A DNA stretch of 64,000 bases from Henckelia pumila (Eukaryota > Streptophyta > Magnoliopsida > Lamiales > Gesneriaceae): positions 1,488,001 to 1,552,000 of the forward strand of contig NC_133123.1 in the NCBI RefSeq assembly GCF_033568475.1, given 5' to 3'. Both the position numbers and the translations under genes were made by a program. The notes below the pieces were generated by a model. That model was not told the origin of the DNA, searched no databases, and saw nothing but the letters and a program-made list of their open reading frames with translations. Positions 39,894-52,696 of the stretch are shown here, one piece after another. The stretch's first letter is position 1; each line of letters starts with the position of its first letter.

Positions 39894-42055
39894 CTCAGGA
39901 CCAGTATATTAAAAGATTGATAGAATTTCTTTATTAGTACTTTTCCAAAGGAAAACTAATCAAACTTCTGGTAGGTGAAAATTGAATCATTGCTATATTT
40001 TTTAGCCCTTTGGATATACTCATATACCTGATGTATCAGCTGAAAATTATATTTGTGAACGTTTGCATATATAGCGTCTCACTCTCAATCGGGATAATGC
40101 ACCCTAAAAATGGATAGATTGCGATAATAAATTTAGGTATTCAACTCAATTCTATTGTCTAAAATTTTGTTATTTTGTCGCTAAAATAGCAACATATATT
40201 GGATCATACACACATAACATATATCTTACTTAAAAACGAAAAAAAAGGCATAATTAAAATCAACCTTGAAAAAAAAATATTGATGAATCTCTACTCAAAT
40301 ATTAAATCTCCTTTTTAGCATAGAATCATCCTCTGATCCGCTACTCAATATATAGGATATAAATCCGCGAGATTTGACGTGCTAATGGTGTTTTTTTTTT
40401 TTTTTTTTTGATTTTATCAAAAACTGGAACAAACTGGAACAAACTATAATAACTCAACCCGAAAGAGTATCCATAATATATATACACGTGTTATGTCCGA
40501 GAAAATTAAACTATCTAAAGTGATTTATTTTTATTTCTATTTTTGAAAATAACTAAGGTGATTTTTTATTTTTTTTGGAGAGGAACTAAAGTGATTTTAT
40601 TACTTTTAAGTTTTAAGCTTCATCCTCAACTTTAAGCGACGCCGTGTCGAATTTGGTGGGTTTGGTGGGCTGTAGGCGTTCGGGTTGATTCTTAATCAGG
40701 ACCCGTGTGGTTATAAAACGGGTCAAAAACCTGGCCCCATACAAGGTCATGCGCAGAATTGGGCCCCCACAGTCAAACCCTGGTCGGTTTAATTAATATT
40801 TAATAAATTTAAACTTAAATATAAAAGTGATTATGCTTTATAGGAAATATTTATCAAAAGTGATAACAAATTTTGTAAAAAAACTCGCAATCTCCTTCTA
40901 TTTTTTATTTTTTTTTGTATTTCGAAGTTGACCTTAATTTGTTGAGCCAAAATTTAGATAATTTTTGAATAAAAAAAATCGTAGCTTCCCTAAAACCGAA
41001 AATCAAGAAGTTATGATTTTGTTTTTGTACACATATATTCCATATGAATATATGTGTAAAAAAGAAAGACATGGTCAATTTGGATCGATGCGGGCATAGC
41101 CATCCACTCCCTGGATTTTCTTTTTGGCCTCTTGTTCTTGTAGAATTTTTTAGTATATATACAATTAAACATACGTACCCTTTTCTTTTTTATTGTCAAA
41201 TTAACAATAAATGGTTTCTTGAATCTCGACCACGCCTTTCTTCTTAAAGATTTTATTATTATTTTTAAATCCTCAAAATGTTTATACAAAATACATCGTA
41301 CGTCATTCAATATTTTTATAATGTGATTTAAATTGCATATATTATATGTATGTCAGGATGTGTGTTTGTGTACTAATTTGATAATGACAACATATAATAA
41401 CATGAATGTACCCCGCAACAAAAGGTTGCATAATTCGTAATATATATGCATAATATTTACTATTGGATGGATACTTTTTATAGAGCCTAGCTAGCGATAT
41501 ATATGATGTCATTGGTTGGTTAGGAGATAAATCATGGTTCGTCGACACTCAAAATTTTATTATATAATTATTTTGGATAATATGATAAGATTAATAAATA
41601 AGTGATCATGACTTGGGATATGCTAATTCCATCTCATATTGTGAAATTTCATGACAAAAATTCTACCACGCTCTTTGATGAGGCATATATATATCAGCTT
41701 ATTTGTTTTATTTAACATCAGAATTAGAAATTATTATGTTATATATGTATATATCATTTATCATCTCATCTAACCATTCACAACGAAATTGTTTTATTAA
41801 ATATCCCACATCATTTGAATTAAGTTTTTTTGAGTAATATATATATATGAACTAGTGCAAGTTGAGAATTTTAACATATTTGTTACAAGAAATAATTTTG
41901 AGTAAAAAAAATACTTGCAATTAAGACATACCAATGATGTATACATAATTGCGCTAGAACTAATAAGTAATAAGAATACATAGATCCCTTCCCAACCAAT
42001 AAAAAAAAAAAAATCTATTATAAGAGAATCATAATTGAAAAGAATGACATCAAAA

Positions 42056-42123
42056 TGACGTCACGTGAAGGTGTACAAAATATTTAGAGCAAGGGGTACG
42101 AGATGTCACGTGGCAGTCACGTG
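42056..42123. promoter_or_regulatory. Cluster of three G-box/ABRE motifs
   Basis: CACGTG occurs at 42062-42067, 42107-42112 and 42118-42123. The first is inside TGACGTCACGTG, a joined C-box/G-box bZIP site, and the second is inside GTCACGTGGC, a strong ABRE. No gene starts close by: MORF9 starts 3.0 kb to the right and bHLH 2.8 kb to the left, so its target is unknown. Confidence 0.4.
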
Positions 42124-43097
42124 GGTGAATGATTGCAATAGTAAATAATTTGAAAGAAGAAATATGAAAAGGAATGGCCACAGACCGCAGCTGCCCCATC
42201 TCCGATATTAGTCCTCAACATTCAAGATATGTTCCCACTCTAAGTAGCGGACCACATTCATATTTTGTTTTAAAATTTCTTCTCAAATATTATATTATTC
42301 ATTTCACTTCAGTAAAATACAGAGTACACGCCAATCTTAGCAAAATCAACCTAATTGTAGACTATATGATAATTCAATTTTTTTTCTTTCCAAAATTACA
42401 ACTAAATTTAATGTAAAATGGAGTTTTTCGTGTAATATTGTGTTCCCTCAATACACAGGCTATTGGCCAAATCTCTTTTCATTGACTTCAAGGGCCAGAA
42501 AATTTCGTACCACCGAAAAAGAAGTCATATATATATTATATTATAATTATAATATAATATGGAATCATTAGTAGAGGACTTGTTGACGTGTGCAACTTAG
42601 TGTTTATACCAATTAAGTTGACCTCGCAAGTTGACTCCAGATATTTTTTTTTAAAAAAAATTCTTTCATTGTAATGAATCGAAAAACTCGAGCACCGTGC
42701 CAAAGGATATCATGTGCTGATTTTTTTCGTTGATTCATATATATATATATATATATATTATATAAAATTATGTATGCAGTAATTTTATGTGCACCATGTG
42801 ATGTTCGCGCGAATATTTTGATTTTTTTTTTAAAAAAATGGTCGTCAGCGTGATGTTCGAGCATGTGCACGACATGATGTTCGCGCGAATATCACGCGGT
42901 GTATATGAAATCCCTGCATACTAGTGCGCAGGAGAATATTACTATATATATACTTTTATATCAAATATGTGGTTCATGCGATACATTCAATTCGAATAGA
43001 TCGCAACAACGAATATGGAAGGGAACAAATGTACAAATTAAAGTTCAATTTGTGATGAAACTAACAAATATGATTGCTAGTATACTTGCTCGGGTGG

Positions 43098-43234
43098 TCA
43101 ATTCTTATTCTAATCCCTTTACTGTGTTTTTTAGATTCTTCTTATTTGATCATTTGATTTCCGATCAATTCTTATTCTAGTTCCTCTCCTGTGTTTTTTA
43201 GATTCTTCTTATTTGATCATTTGATTTCCGATCA
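43098..43234. repeat. 67-bp tandem duplication
   Basis: Two copies with period 67 (starting at 43098 and 43165) share TTTTTTAGATTCTTCTTATT and GATCATTTGATTTCCGATCA exactly, with a few differences in between. Confidence 0.85.
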
Positions 43235-43501
43235 TAACAACTCTACTTCGATTTGTTTTTGGGCTAAAAGAAAGGTAATTTGAACTATAATATTTAAGTT
43301 TGCAAAATATATGTGGTAAAATAAGAATTGAACTTAAAAGTTGACGAATTTGTTTGAGTGTTGTAGGTTGGAGTGTGGAATGGAGTTGAGAGATGAGTTG
43401 GACCTACTCCGTTTTTCTCTTTTCGCGTCCTTTCATCATTGTTAACGGAATATTGTCTTCATTCACAATTTCTATTATGTTTCCATACATTTGGGTTTGA
43501 A

Positions 43502-43504
<3 letters not shown>

Positions 43505-43543
<39 letters not shown>
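43505..43543. repeat. (TA)n microsatellite
   Basis: About 19 TA units, followed within 30 bases by further TA/CA runs up to 43590. Confidence 0.9.
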
Positions 43544-43547
<4 letters not shown>

Positions 43548-44654
43548 TATACATATATATATATATATGCACACATATATATACACATATATTACCTAGG
43601 TCCTCGACTCTAATAATTATTGTATAATTAAAAGTTTGAAAAAAGTATCCAATACTCATTACATGACACTTTACTCATATTTTCTGCCTTTTGTCCTAAT
43701 TTAATCTCATGATACACGCCCTTTAAATTTTATTTTTCTCGTTTATTATATTGATTTTTGAGAAATAAATAAATGAATTCAAATTTATTATTTTCTTAGC
43801 GAAACCGTGGATTAGTTTTTTGAAATGAAAAAATGTATTTTTTAAAATAAAAAAAATTTAAACCAGATTATTTTTTTTTTTTATAAGAAACCATCTATTT
43901 TTATATAAATGCTGAAAATAAATTCTAACTAAAGGGGCATTCCCTATCCGCAAATACTTGACTTTTTTTTTTGTTTAATAAGGAAAATACTTGTACGTAT
44001 TAATCAATTAATGCTTTAAGCGTTATTTTATGTGGACAAAGTTCTGTTGAACTACTGATCTTGTATCTAAGTTAACATATGAATTATGGAAAATTATTCA
44101 TGACTTTTAGAAAGAGTAGTTTACACGGTTGGTGCAAGTCAAATAATAATAATAATATCTCGGGTGTTTATTTTCACCTAATCTCGTGATTTAGCCTAAA
44201 TTCTTTATTTCATAAGATTTTGTCGATGCATATGACGTATGTAATATTCGAGCTTTGTTTATTTTGGAAAGACGGAGCTAACATCAAATAAAAGAAAATC
44301 GACCGCTGATGTTAAAATCTCGAGAATTATAGGAACCAAGTGTTGGTGTGTTAAGTTTGTCCCACATCAGTTCTGCGAGCCCTATATATAGACAATAATA
44401 AACTTCTCATCTTGAGTTAGCTTTTGAGGTGAGTTAGGTACAAGTCTTATTTCTTAGCTCTAAGTTCACGGTCCCTGTCCCCAGTGGACCTAACATATGT
44501 GTACTTGGTACTTGGTTTATGTCAAACCAGTTTCGTAGTGCCATGCCAAGACATTTATCAACAAGCATCAATTCGCCGAACGAAAACCCTCCAATCCCAA
44601 GAAGAGGGAACCAAAAAAAGCAAAGCGCACAAATCCAAGCAGAAGCCACACCGC

Positions 44655-44890
44655 ACGTAGAAGTTTTAATATAGAAGTTTGTGATCCAAGTCTTAAATAC
44701 GTTCTTAAATACGTTCCACTTTCAAAGTGTTTTTGGATAAATGTTGAAAGTGATTTTATTTTCAAATGTAATAGTAGCAAAACTTCAAAAGCTAAAAATT
44801 ACAACTTTTTAAAAAACCACTTTTTAAGTGTTTTTTAAAGCAACTTTTTTAATCAAACGCTGCGATGTTTAAGAAAAGTGTGTTTTTTAA
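44655..44890. repeat. MITE-like 'aaaaaaccacttttt' repeat
   Basis: The sequence CTTTTTAAAAAACCACTTTT and TTTTTAAAGCAACTTTTTTA with imperfect inverted symmetry to GAAAGTGATTTTATTTTC resembles a common plant MITE type. Ends are uncertain. Confidence 0.4.
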
Positions 44891-45115
44891 GGAAAAAAAA
44901 TCCACGAGTTATTCATCTAAGATTGATCAATAAAGAATTGGGCTCTAGTATTCAAATCCAATTAATGGGCCTTTAATCTCAAATAACTGGGCCAATTCAA
45001 GCCCCCTTCTCAGTAAGCCCAACAATGTTATCCAACCCGATCTGTACGCAGATATTTCCGCTTTATCAGCTTCACCTCCTTCATTACACACTAAATTTCA
45101 CCAGTCACTGTAGAA

Positions 45116-46674
45116 ATGGCGAGCCTGAACCTCTGCCTCCCTCCCAAAACCCTAGCTCCAAATCCGAGAACCCATGTCCCTTTTCTTTCAATTCCCTCCA
45201 CTTCCAAACTGTCATTTATTCCGCGCTATTCCCCACACTCGGCACCGATTCAATCGAGAAGTTCGGCTTCTCCGGCGGTGAGAGCCTTGAAGGATGGGGA
45301 ATACTCTACCAGAAGAAGCAGCAGCGGCGAGGAAAGGGAGACGATAATGTTACCGGGCTGTGACTACAATCACTGGCTTATTGTCATGGAGTTCCCCAAA
45401 GACCCCGCCCCCACCAGGGAGCAGATGATTGACACCTATCTCGACACTCTTGCCACCGTCCTTGGCAGGTTTTTCGCTTCTTTATGACTTTGTTTTGTTT
45501 GATTTAAGATTTTTAGGTTTTTGTCTTTAATTTTTTCTGTATATCCTATGTTTAGCCGCGGGCTTTAAATCTTCACGCGGTCAATTGGGGCTGAAAATTG
45601 AAATCTTGCTAGATTATACATGCTGGTTCAGTGTATCTTTCCACTGTGTAGGTTGTTATTACAATGCACATTGCACAGTTCATTTTGTTACATGCATTAC
45701 TAATAGATTGCAAGATAAAAAAAATTTCAAGCACTGATTGAAAACGAATGTTTCTACACAATCTGGTGCTTATTTGCTGGTAGTTGTTGCTTTATTTTTT
45801 TCAATTCAAAACATTGTTTGTACGTTATGTGCTGATTACTATGTTTTACAGAAGAGATGAGCTTTGAAATAAAAAACATAGATATGATAAGCGATAAGAC
45901 CCTCATGTAGATAGGTGGCTGCAATCATGATGCTGCTGAATGTTGTCTATGTGCTGATTATTGTAGAAACCTTATGCGAATTAACTGGAATAATATTCTT
46001 GGAAAGTCGAGTTATAGTAATGCTTGATATCTGTGTATAGTATAGTATAGTGAGTTTCTTTTCAAAAGACATTGTATAAGAGTTTGATATCTTACATTTC
46101 ATTTGCTCTCAAATATATGCACCAGCACGGAAGAAGCAAAGAAGAACATGTATGCATTTAGTACCACTACATACACTGGCTTTCAGTGCACTGTATCAGA
46201 AGAAACTTCAGAAAAATTTAAGGGTATGTGCTCTCCCTCGAAAGCTTAAACCATTTTTTTACCAATCCTTGGTATATTTCATATGGTTCTGTGGGTTACT
46301 TCTCGTGTCACAAGGCTTGATGATTTTTTTCCCTCTTGCTTGCAGGTCTCCCTGGCGTTTTGTGGGTCCTGCCGGATTCATACATAGATGTTAAGAACAA
46401 GGATTACGGAGGTGATAGATCATAGTATAAGTTGTGAATCTTGTATTGGAAAGTGGATTTCAATTGTTAAATTCATTTGTTCTTTCTCTCAAGAGTTTTT
46501 TTTTGTTTTCTTGCAGGTGATAAGTATAATAACGGAGAAATAATTCCATGTCAGTATCCGACTTATCAACCGAAGCAGTCTAGAACCTCAAAGTACAAGA
46601 GCAAAGCATACGTAAGACAGAGAGATGGCCCCCCTACTGAAAGAAGAAAACCAAGACAGGAATCTGACTCCTGA
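45116..46674 (+). CDS. MORF9: Multiple organellar RNA editing factor, MORF9-like, plastid
   Basis: Protein of 224 residues in four exons: 45116-45468, 46126-46223, 46346-46411 and 46517-46674, all GT/AG and in phase. The first ~60 residues are rich in Ser, Pro and basic residues and look like a chloroplast transit peptide. The MORF/RIP core follows: [74 protein letters not shown] proteins bind pentatricopeptide RNA-binding proteins and are needed for C-to-U editing of organelle transcripts. The terminal [14 protein letters not shown] and the length fit MORF9 (Arabidopsis ~232 residues) better than the mitochondrial members; MORF2 is the main alternative. No disruption is seen. The gene is divergent from the bHLH gene across a 5.8-kb gap. 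Confidence 0.93.
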
Positions 46675-47340
46675 ATCCAACTCTTCAAAAACGACTCCTA
46701 GGTTTTGAATTTGTTCTACACTCACCTATTTTATTACAAGCTGTCGTCTGATAGTGTCGTGGCACACTTTGATCTTCCAGGTCGCGATTTTTTTGATGCA
46801 CTTTATGGATTGACTTATGACATTTTTGAAGTCAGAAGGCATATGGAGCTTAGAAATTGTTGTTTGTATATCTCGAGCAGGGTCTGGAGATGAAAAATGT
46901 TGAGTTATTAGCTTATGGCCTGGTCCGCTGTTATCGTGGAACAAGAATCAGTGCCACCTACATTCTCTCACAACTTAGCATACTATTATTGAAATTTATT
47001 AATCATGCAACGCTGTTTCATTAGCAAACAATCAACATATTGATCGGGACTCGGGAGAAAGTTGTTACCGTTTACTTTGCACAAATGTGCGCCTCTGGGA
47101 AGTTTAATGTGGGTCAAATCGAGATAAAAAATTTTCCTTTTGACAAAACTTTGAAAATATTGTCAGAGAGAAATTGAGAAATGTTTATTAGAAGCTCACT
47201 CAAACATTAATTAAACGGGTCAAATTGGGAAAAAAACTTGATATTTATTGTATTATATTTTTTTTAAAAAAGAAAGTAAATGGATTTGAGGTGTTAATAT
47301 TGGCTATGGATTTTATATCAATAGCAAGCTTGATCCAAAC

Positions 47341-47734
47341 TAGGGGTGTAAACGAATCGAGCTATTCGTGAGTGGCTCGGTCAAAATTCGACCCGAGCTC
47401 GAGAACATACAATCGAGCTCGAGTTCGAGTTCGAAATATATGTGTTCGAGTTTGACCGATCTCGAGCTCGAGAACATACAATTGAGCTCGAGTTCGAGTT
47501 CGAAATATATGTGTTCGAGTAGACATATAAATATAAAATATAATATAAATATAATGTATATAATATTTTATTTATTTATTTATTCATATACTTTTTTATT
47601 TATATATAATTATATATAATTTTCGAGCTCGAGCTCGAGTAGCTCGAGATATAGACGAGCTCGAGCTCGAGTATGAAATTAACTACTCGATCGAGCTCGA
47701 GTAGTTCTACTCGACTTGACTCAATTACATCTCT
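47341..47734. mobile_element. hAT-type non-autonomous element, CGAGCT-rich
   Basis: Starts TAGGGGTGTAAACGAATCGA and ends CAATTACATCTCT; the ends are short inverted repeats. It is flanked by an 8-bp duplication with one mismatch (ATCCAAAC at 47333-47340, ATCCGAAC at 47736-47743), the hAT hallmark. The interior has repeated GAGCTCGAG blocks around an AT-rich core with no transposase. Confidence 0.75.
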
Positions 47735-48328
47735 GATCCGAACATTTACTTATTACTCATATCTGAAACTCTTTCATCTCTTTGTCTCTCGCTATGAGTT
47801 ACTAACCCCACTTCCTAGATGCTTTGACTAAGTGGCAGATTAAATTAAAGCACACCATAAATTAACTAATCTAATTTTGTTTTTTAAAAAAAAACTCCGG
47901 AAATGAACAGTAAGAGATCAAATATAGAACAGACAAAAAAACATTTACAATCATAGGAATGTACGAAAAAAAAAAAAAACAAAGCTCGAGAAGTCGTAAA
48001 GTGAAAGTAGGTATAATTATGCTTATTTAGTATATCTCTTAATCAAAGTGATTTGCTTGCTCATACTTTTTTAATTGGTCTTAAAACGGCATTTTTTTTG
48101 TCAGTATGCTCGCAATTTACTTGCCTCTCTGTCTGAATTGTTGATATGCGATTTTTGACATTAAGAATCTCATAAAAAAATGATTTTTGTAGCCAAGGGA
48201 CAAATCATAATTTTAAATTATGTTTTGTATCGACTTATGTATCGAACTCTTTCGATTAATATGCTGTCCTATAATAATGTATGTGTAGATGTTTAAGAAT
48301 TTTCAAATTAGAAAGATATAGTTTAATG

Positions 48329-49292
48329 CAGAGACGGAGCTAGAGGGGGCTGTTAGTTTTTTCAAATTTTTTTGTATATATATATCATTATATAATTAAT
48401 TAAATAAAAAACAATTAAAAATGGTTTTTTTTATATTTGTGAGATTAATGTATATTTTTCATTAATCCTGCAAGAACAAACTCTGATACAAAAATTCACA
48501 TAATATGAATCACATTTAATTGCAAAAATTTTGAAACAAATGTATTCGACGATTTAACAAATAAAAAATAATTACCTTTAGATAATTTTTATATTTTTTA
48601 ATTTGGTTTCTTGTACAACCATCAATTTTTGATTGTATCAAACTACTAAAATTATAATTACTATTCTAAAAAACTGAAAAAATAATATATATGTTAGTGT
48701 GTCATAGATATATTAATTAGATTAATTTAACTATTTCAATTTTAATTTCATAAATCATGGAGTTTTAGGTGTTAAATTTGTAATTAAATATGAAAGATTA
48801 ATATTTTAACATTTATTCGTTGATATTACACTTATGCATATTTTGTTCAAAATTGCATAATAAATTTAATCACTACTTAATTTGAAATTGTATAAAAAAA
48901 TCGAGTATTGTAATTTATCTAAATATAATATACATGTAAATAAAAAAATTACATATCATTTTAATCTTTAGTCTGCATGTTAAATATTTTCTTTGCAATG
49001 ATTAACGTTTTAATTTTAGCATTATTGAAAAACTTTGATTTTTTTTTTTAACTTTTACATAATTTAATTTGAAACCACTTGTTTAATTTTTATTTTAAAT
49101 TTTCTTATAAGAAATTCAGTTTTTTTTTTTCAAAATTTTAATAAACTTTTCTCAATGATATGAATCAATAATTATTTTTTATTTTATTGTGTGTATATAT
49201 ATATATATTAATTTTTTTAATAATAAAAAATTACATATACTAGGTTCGCCCCCCTCATATAAAAATCCTAACTTCGTCCTAGCTCCTTCCCT
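48329..49292. mobile_element. hAT-type non-autonomous element with perfect 8-bp target duplication
   Basis: A 964-bp element with terminal inverted repeats CAGAGACGGAGCTAG and CTAGCTCCTTCCCTG (12 of 15 matching). It is flanked by identical GTTTAATG at 48321-48328 and 49293-49300. Subterminal AGGGGGC and GCCCCCCT are also inverted. The interior is very AT-rich and carries no transposase frame. CAGxGxCGGAGC ends are a known plant hAT terminus. Confidence 0.85.
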
Positions 49293-50188
49293 GGTTTAAT
49301 GAAACTCTAATGTGAATTATATGAAATCTCTCATCAAGATTCAAGACAATATAAACAAGTAAAAAAGGGGGAAAAAAAAAACTTGATAATAAATGGGAAA
49401 AGGATGAAAAGGTAGTTGAACCTCGTATTTTCCGTCGTCGTATTGGATGGAAAGAAATGTGAAGTTTGTTCACATTAATGATTCTTTTCAACCCAACCTT
49501 TAGCCTCAAGCCAATTGTCTGCCGTTTAGTTCACTTAAAATATTTTACCAACATTACCCTTTACTCCTCCCTTCTCAATCATGTTTACCGAAGCAATTAT
49601 TCTCTCTCGTTCAAATACAAATGCCATATTTTCCCATCGCTCTTTAATAATCAAATGTTCAAATCTAATATGATTTTCATCAAATCGCCATCAAACAAAG
49701 TAATATGAAAATTTTATTTGTCCAAAAATTTAATAACTACACATACAAGCCGGTATATATTACATGGAAGAGAGTATTAATTTCATTTCTATACACATGA
49801 TATGTTTATTATATGCTTGAAAATAATTGAAATGGCTGCAAAATAGCCTAGAAAGAACAAGGCGATGGATACAATGGAAGAAACATTCATTAATGAATGG
49901 ATGGATCAATTTATATTTTTAGTAAGATTAATAAATAATCATTATCTTTTTAAAAATAAAACGCAATTAAATACTGAATGAATCTTAGGTAGATCCCTTC
50001 TGGCAAAGATGCCAGCCATCAGCAAAACAAAAATAAAAAAATAATTATAATAATGAGGCTAATTTGGGAAATAAGCATAAAATAATAAAGACGTAGCCCC
50101 CACAATTTTCCACCAGAACCCTCCTTTTTAATCCATTCTTCTTCCTCCTCTCCTCTGCCCAATACCAAACAAGCGAGCTTCACTATCA

Positions 50189-50777
50189 ATGGCGGTCGCC
50201 TGCAGCTGCAGCGCTATTCTCCTTCATTTCTTGCTGTTTTCTTCTTTAACGTCGGCTTCAAGCACAATCCACGACTTGCTCAGAAGCAAAGGCTTGCCCC
50301 CGGGGCTTTTCCCCAAAAACGGCGTCGAATCTTACGAGCTGGGTGAAGACGGGCTTCTGCAAGTGTATTTCGACAGGCCGTGCGTCGCCAAGTTCGAGAC
50401 CAGGGTTTCTTTCGAGAGTGTCGTGAGAGCTAATCTCAGCTACGGCGGGCTCATCGGGGTGGAGGGTCTCTCTCAAGAAGAGCTCTTCCTGTGGTTGCCC
50501 GTGAAGGATATCATCGTTTACGATCCATCTTCTGGGATCATCTTGTTCGACATTGGTGTCGCGCATAAACAGATGTCTCTCTCTCTGTTTGAAGATCCTC
50601 CAGTCTGCGATCCTCAAGGTATGTATATATCTATGTGAGAATATTGTATTTTTGTACGTGTTGATGATGCCATGGGAGAAAGATTTTGATTTGAAACTGA
50701 TTTTGTTTGGCGACGCAGGTGAGTTGGTGGAGAAGATTCCGTTGAAGGAGGAGTTTGGGTTTCGAGTGCAGAAATGA
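50189..50777 (+). CDS. Secreted DUF538 family protein
   Basis: Protein of 162 residues in two exons (50189-50618 and 50719-50777), with a GT/AG intron of 100 bases at the usual place near the end of the domain. A signal peptide covers ~1-23 (AILLHFLLFSSLTSAS). The DUF538 domain follows (IHDLLRSKGLPPGLFPKNGV, YELGEDGLLQVYF, LSYGGLIGVEGLS, ELFLWLPVKDIIVYDP). It ends in a short tail, EEFGFRVQK. DUF538 proteins are plant-specific, beta-rich and often stress-induced, with structural likeness to bacterial BPI-type proteins. The biochemical role is not established. A complete, ordinary-looking gene. Confidence 0.93.
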
Positions 50778-51358
50778 GAAATCTTGGTTTCTAATGCGAA
50801 ATGGCTCATTTAATGTTGTTTGATTCTCCTAATCTAATGTAGAAGCTGCTTGTAGGAGAGAAGACTAACTATAAAATTTCCATCGGAAAGAGCAAAGAAT
50901 TTGTTCATAGAATTTGTTGTGTTTTTTTCGTTTGTGATTTTCATATTTCAGCTTCAAGTGTGATCGATTTTTGAACCGTGTGGAATCGTTGGTGGAAAGT
51001 CAATCTTGAATTTCACGATTTACGAGAAAAAAAAAAGTTATAATAAACTATGGAATATGTATAATAAATTATACAAAGAGCTATCAATGACTAATTTTAG
51101 TAATGTGAACTATGTACTAATCGAACACTAATATGGAAGAAGTTAATATATTTCTAATAAAAAAATTTCAATTCACATAAAAGTACGTGTGGACGACTCA
51201 ATCCATTTTATGATAACTGATTTAATCTTTATTTTCTTTGAATTTAAGTAAAAATTCAACTAAAAAAGAAGTTTGTTGAGGGTGAGGGAGGGGGATCAAT
51301 TTACCTTCTCAAATGATTTGTGAAATACCAACTTCTAACACCAATGAAAATGAAAAAG

Positions 51359-51433
<75 letters not shown>
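51359..51433. repeat. (TTA)n microsatellite
   Basis: About 25 uninterrupted TTA units. An open frame through it is an artefact of the repeat. Confidence 0.95.
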
Positions 51434-51738
51434 TTAATTTTTTCTTTTGACCACACGAGAATCTTGAAATTTGATGACAAATTTGAGCTTCATTTTGCAT
51501 GAAAGCAAAGAATATGACAAAAATGTTGATACGAAGGGCGGCAGAATCGTAAGCCAATACTGGTTAAAAAAAACCACGCTGTTTGGAAAGGAAACAGCTA
51601 TAATGTTTAGGCTGCCAGACTCATACCTATTAGTCCAAGAAAGCATGTCTACATTTATTCTAGAAAGATACCAACTTTGTTTTTAAACAAATATATTAGT
51701 TTATTGAAAAAAAAGAAATTAGTGTATCGTGTACACCT

Positions 51739-51901
51739 ATTCGACCCTATGCCATGGGTATTAACCCATGAGATAGGTAGGTGACATGATTTAATTGTTA
51801 TATGTGAATCCCACATGATTGAATGGATGTCACATAATATGTACCAATAAAATCTTGTCACCTATCCCATGGGGGATAATACCCATGAGGCAGGGTCGAA
51901 T
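51739..51901. mobile_element. Palindromic MITE
   Basis: The left arm ATTCGACCCTATGCCATGGG...AGATAGGTAGGTGACATGAT is matched in reverse by the right arm ATCTTGTCACCTATCCCATG...GAGGCAGGGTCGAAT. The total is ~163 bp. A weak related piece (GGGTAATACCCAATGAGATC) lies near 7978 in the BAHD intron. Confidence 0.75.
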
Positions 51902-52696
51902 CAACCACTCGACTGGACATGAATCTTTTGCAATGGGATAAAAACAGTAACACGTGTTCTGTAACAAAACGATACCGTTTTGCATGGATTCTAATACTTA
52001 TATGTACACACACATAGATATTGTTTTGTACAATTTTCATGTGAACATTTCAATTTAAAATAAAAGAAAAAAGGATGGTACGTGATACTGTTTTTCCTCC
52101 ACCACAGATCAGTGTCCATACACCACCAAGCTAACTCAGTTCAACATATGCATGTGTTTCTTCTAGTAGAATCAGCAAACACTCCAAGAACAACCAAGAA
52201 TTATAGCTCCTTTATCACATGCATTTTTCCTTTCCTATTTTTGTTTCTTTTTCTTTTTCCCAACCCGTGTACCCAGTACAATTAAATAATAATTGAGACA
52301 ATGCACTTGTACATGCATAAGGTAGGTGAAAAGCCACTGATATTTCAATTTTCAAGCATCATCATCACCTATGGACTATGTTCCCAACTCAAGCTGAGAT
52401 AATGTAACATTTCTGAGTGAATTTATCATCGAGATTCAAGTAGCAAGACTGGAAAATAGTCCAAATATTGCCTAGTCTCTAATACTCAGTAAAAAAGCAA
52501 CTATCAAGATAAGAAAAATATCATAATCAAAAACATTGATCGTTTCAGTTATACAGATAAGCACACCAGCACAGGGAAGATGTTCCACGACATACATTTG
52601 TTGCACGATTCGACATGATCCAAAAGAGACGACGTCTATGCATACTAATCTTTATTCTCCAACTCAGAAGAAGACTTTTCTGAAACACAAAATAGA

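Larger units (their letters stand above)
39282..45115. other. Long intergenic region with repeats
   Basis: 5.8 kb between the divergent bHLH and MORF9 genes. Named parts are listed separately: a MITE (39539-39852), a (TA)n run, a G-box cluster (42056-42123), a tandem duplication (43098-43234), a second (TA)n run and a MITE-like stretch (44655-44890). Around 44330-44460 a stretch with GTTTGTCCCACATCAG, TATATATAG and TTGAGGTGAGTTAGG resembles a short solo LTR, but I cannot fix its ends. No gene is supported. Confidence 0.6.
46675..50188. other. Intergenic region with two hAT-type elements
   Basis: 3.5 kb between MORF9 and the DUF538 gene. The first ~250 bases hold the MORF9 3' UTR. Two hAT-type non-autonomous elements (47341-47734 and 48329-49292) fill part of the rest. 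The last ~150 bases before 50188 are CT-rich, typical of a plant promoter and 5' UTR. No other gene is seen. Confidence 0.6.
50778..52696. other. Intergenic region, repeats only
   Basis: 1.9 kb between convergent DUF538 (+) and HSA32 (-). It contains both 3' UTRs, a (TTA)n run at 51359-51433 and a MITE at 51739-51901. No gene seen. Confidence 0.6.

Noticed and set aside
42174-42416. 80-codon open frame downstream of the G-box cluster
   Set aside because: The composition turns to random AT-rich sequence after ~30 codons, with no recognised domain or splice continuation.
43404-43627. Ile/Tyr-rich open frames on both strands
   Set aside because: They are translations of a (TA)n microsatellite.
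51320-51502. Poly-Ile open frame
   Set aside because: A translation of the (TTA)n microsatellite.
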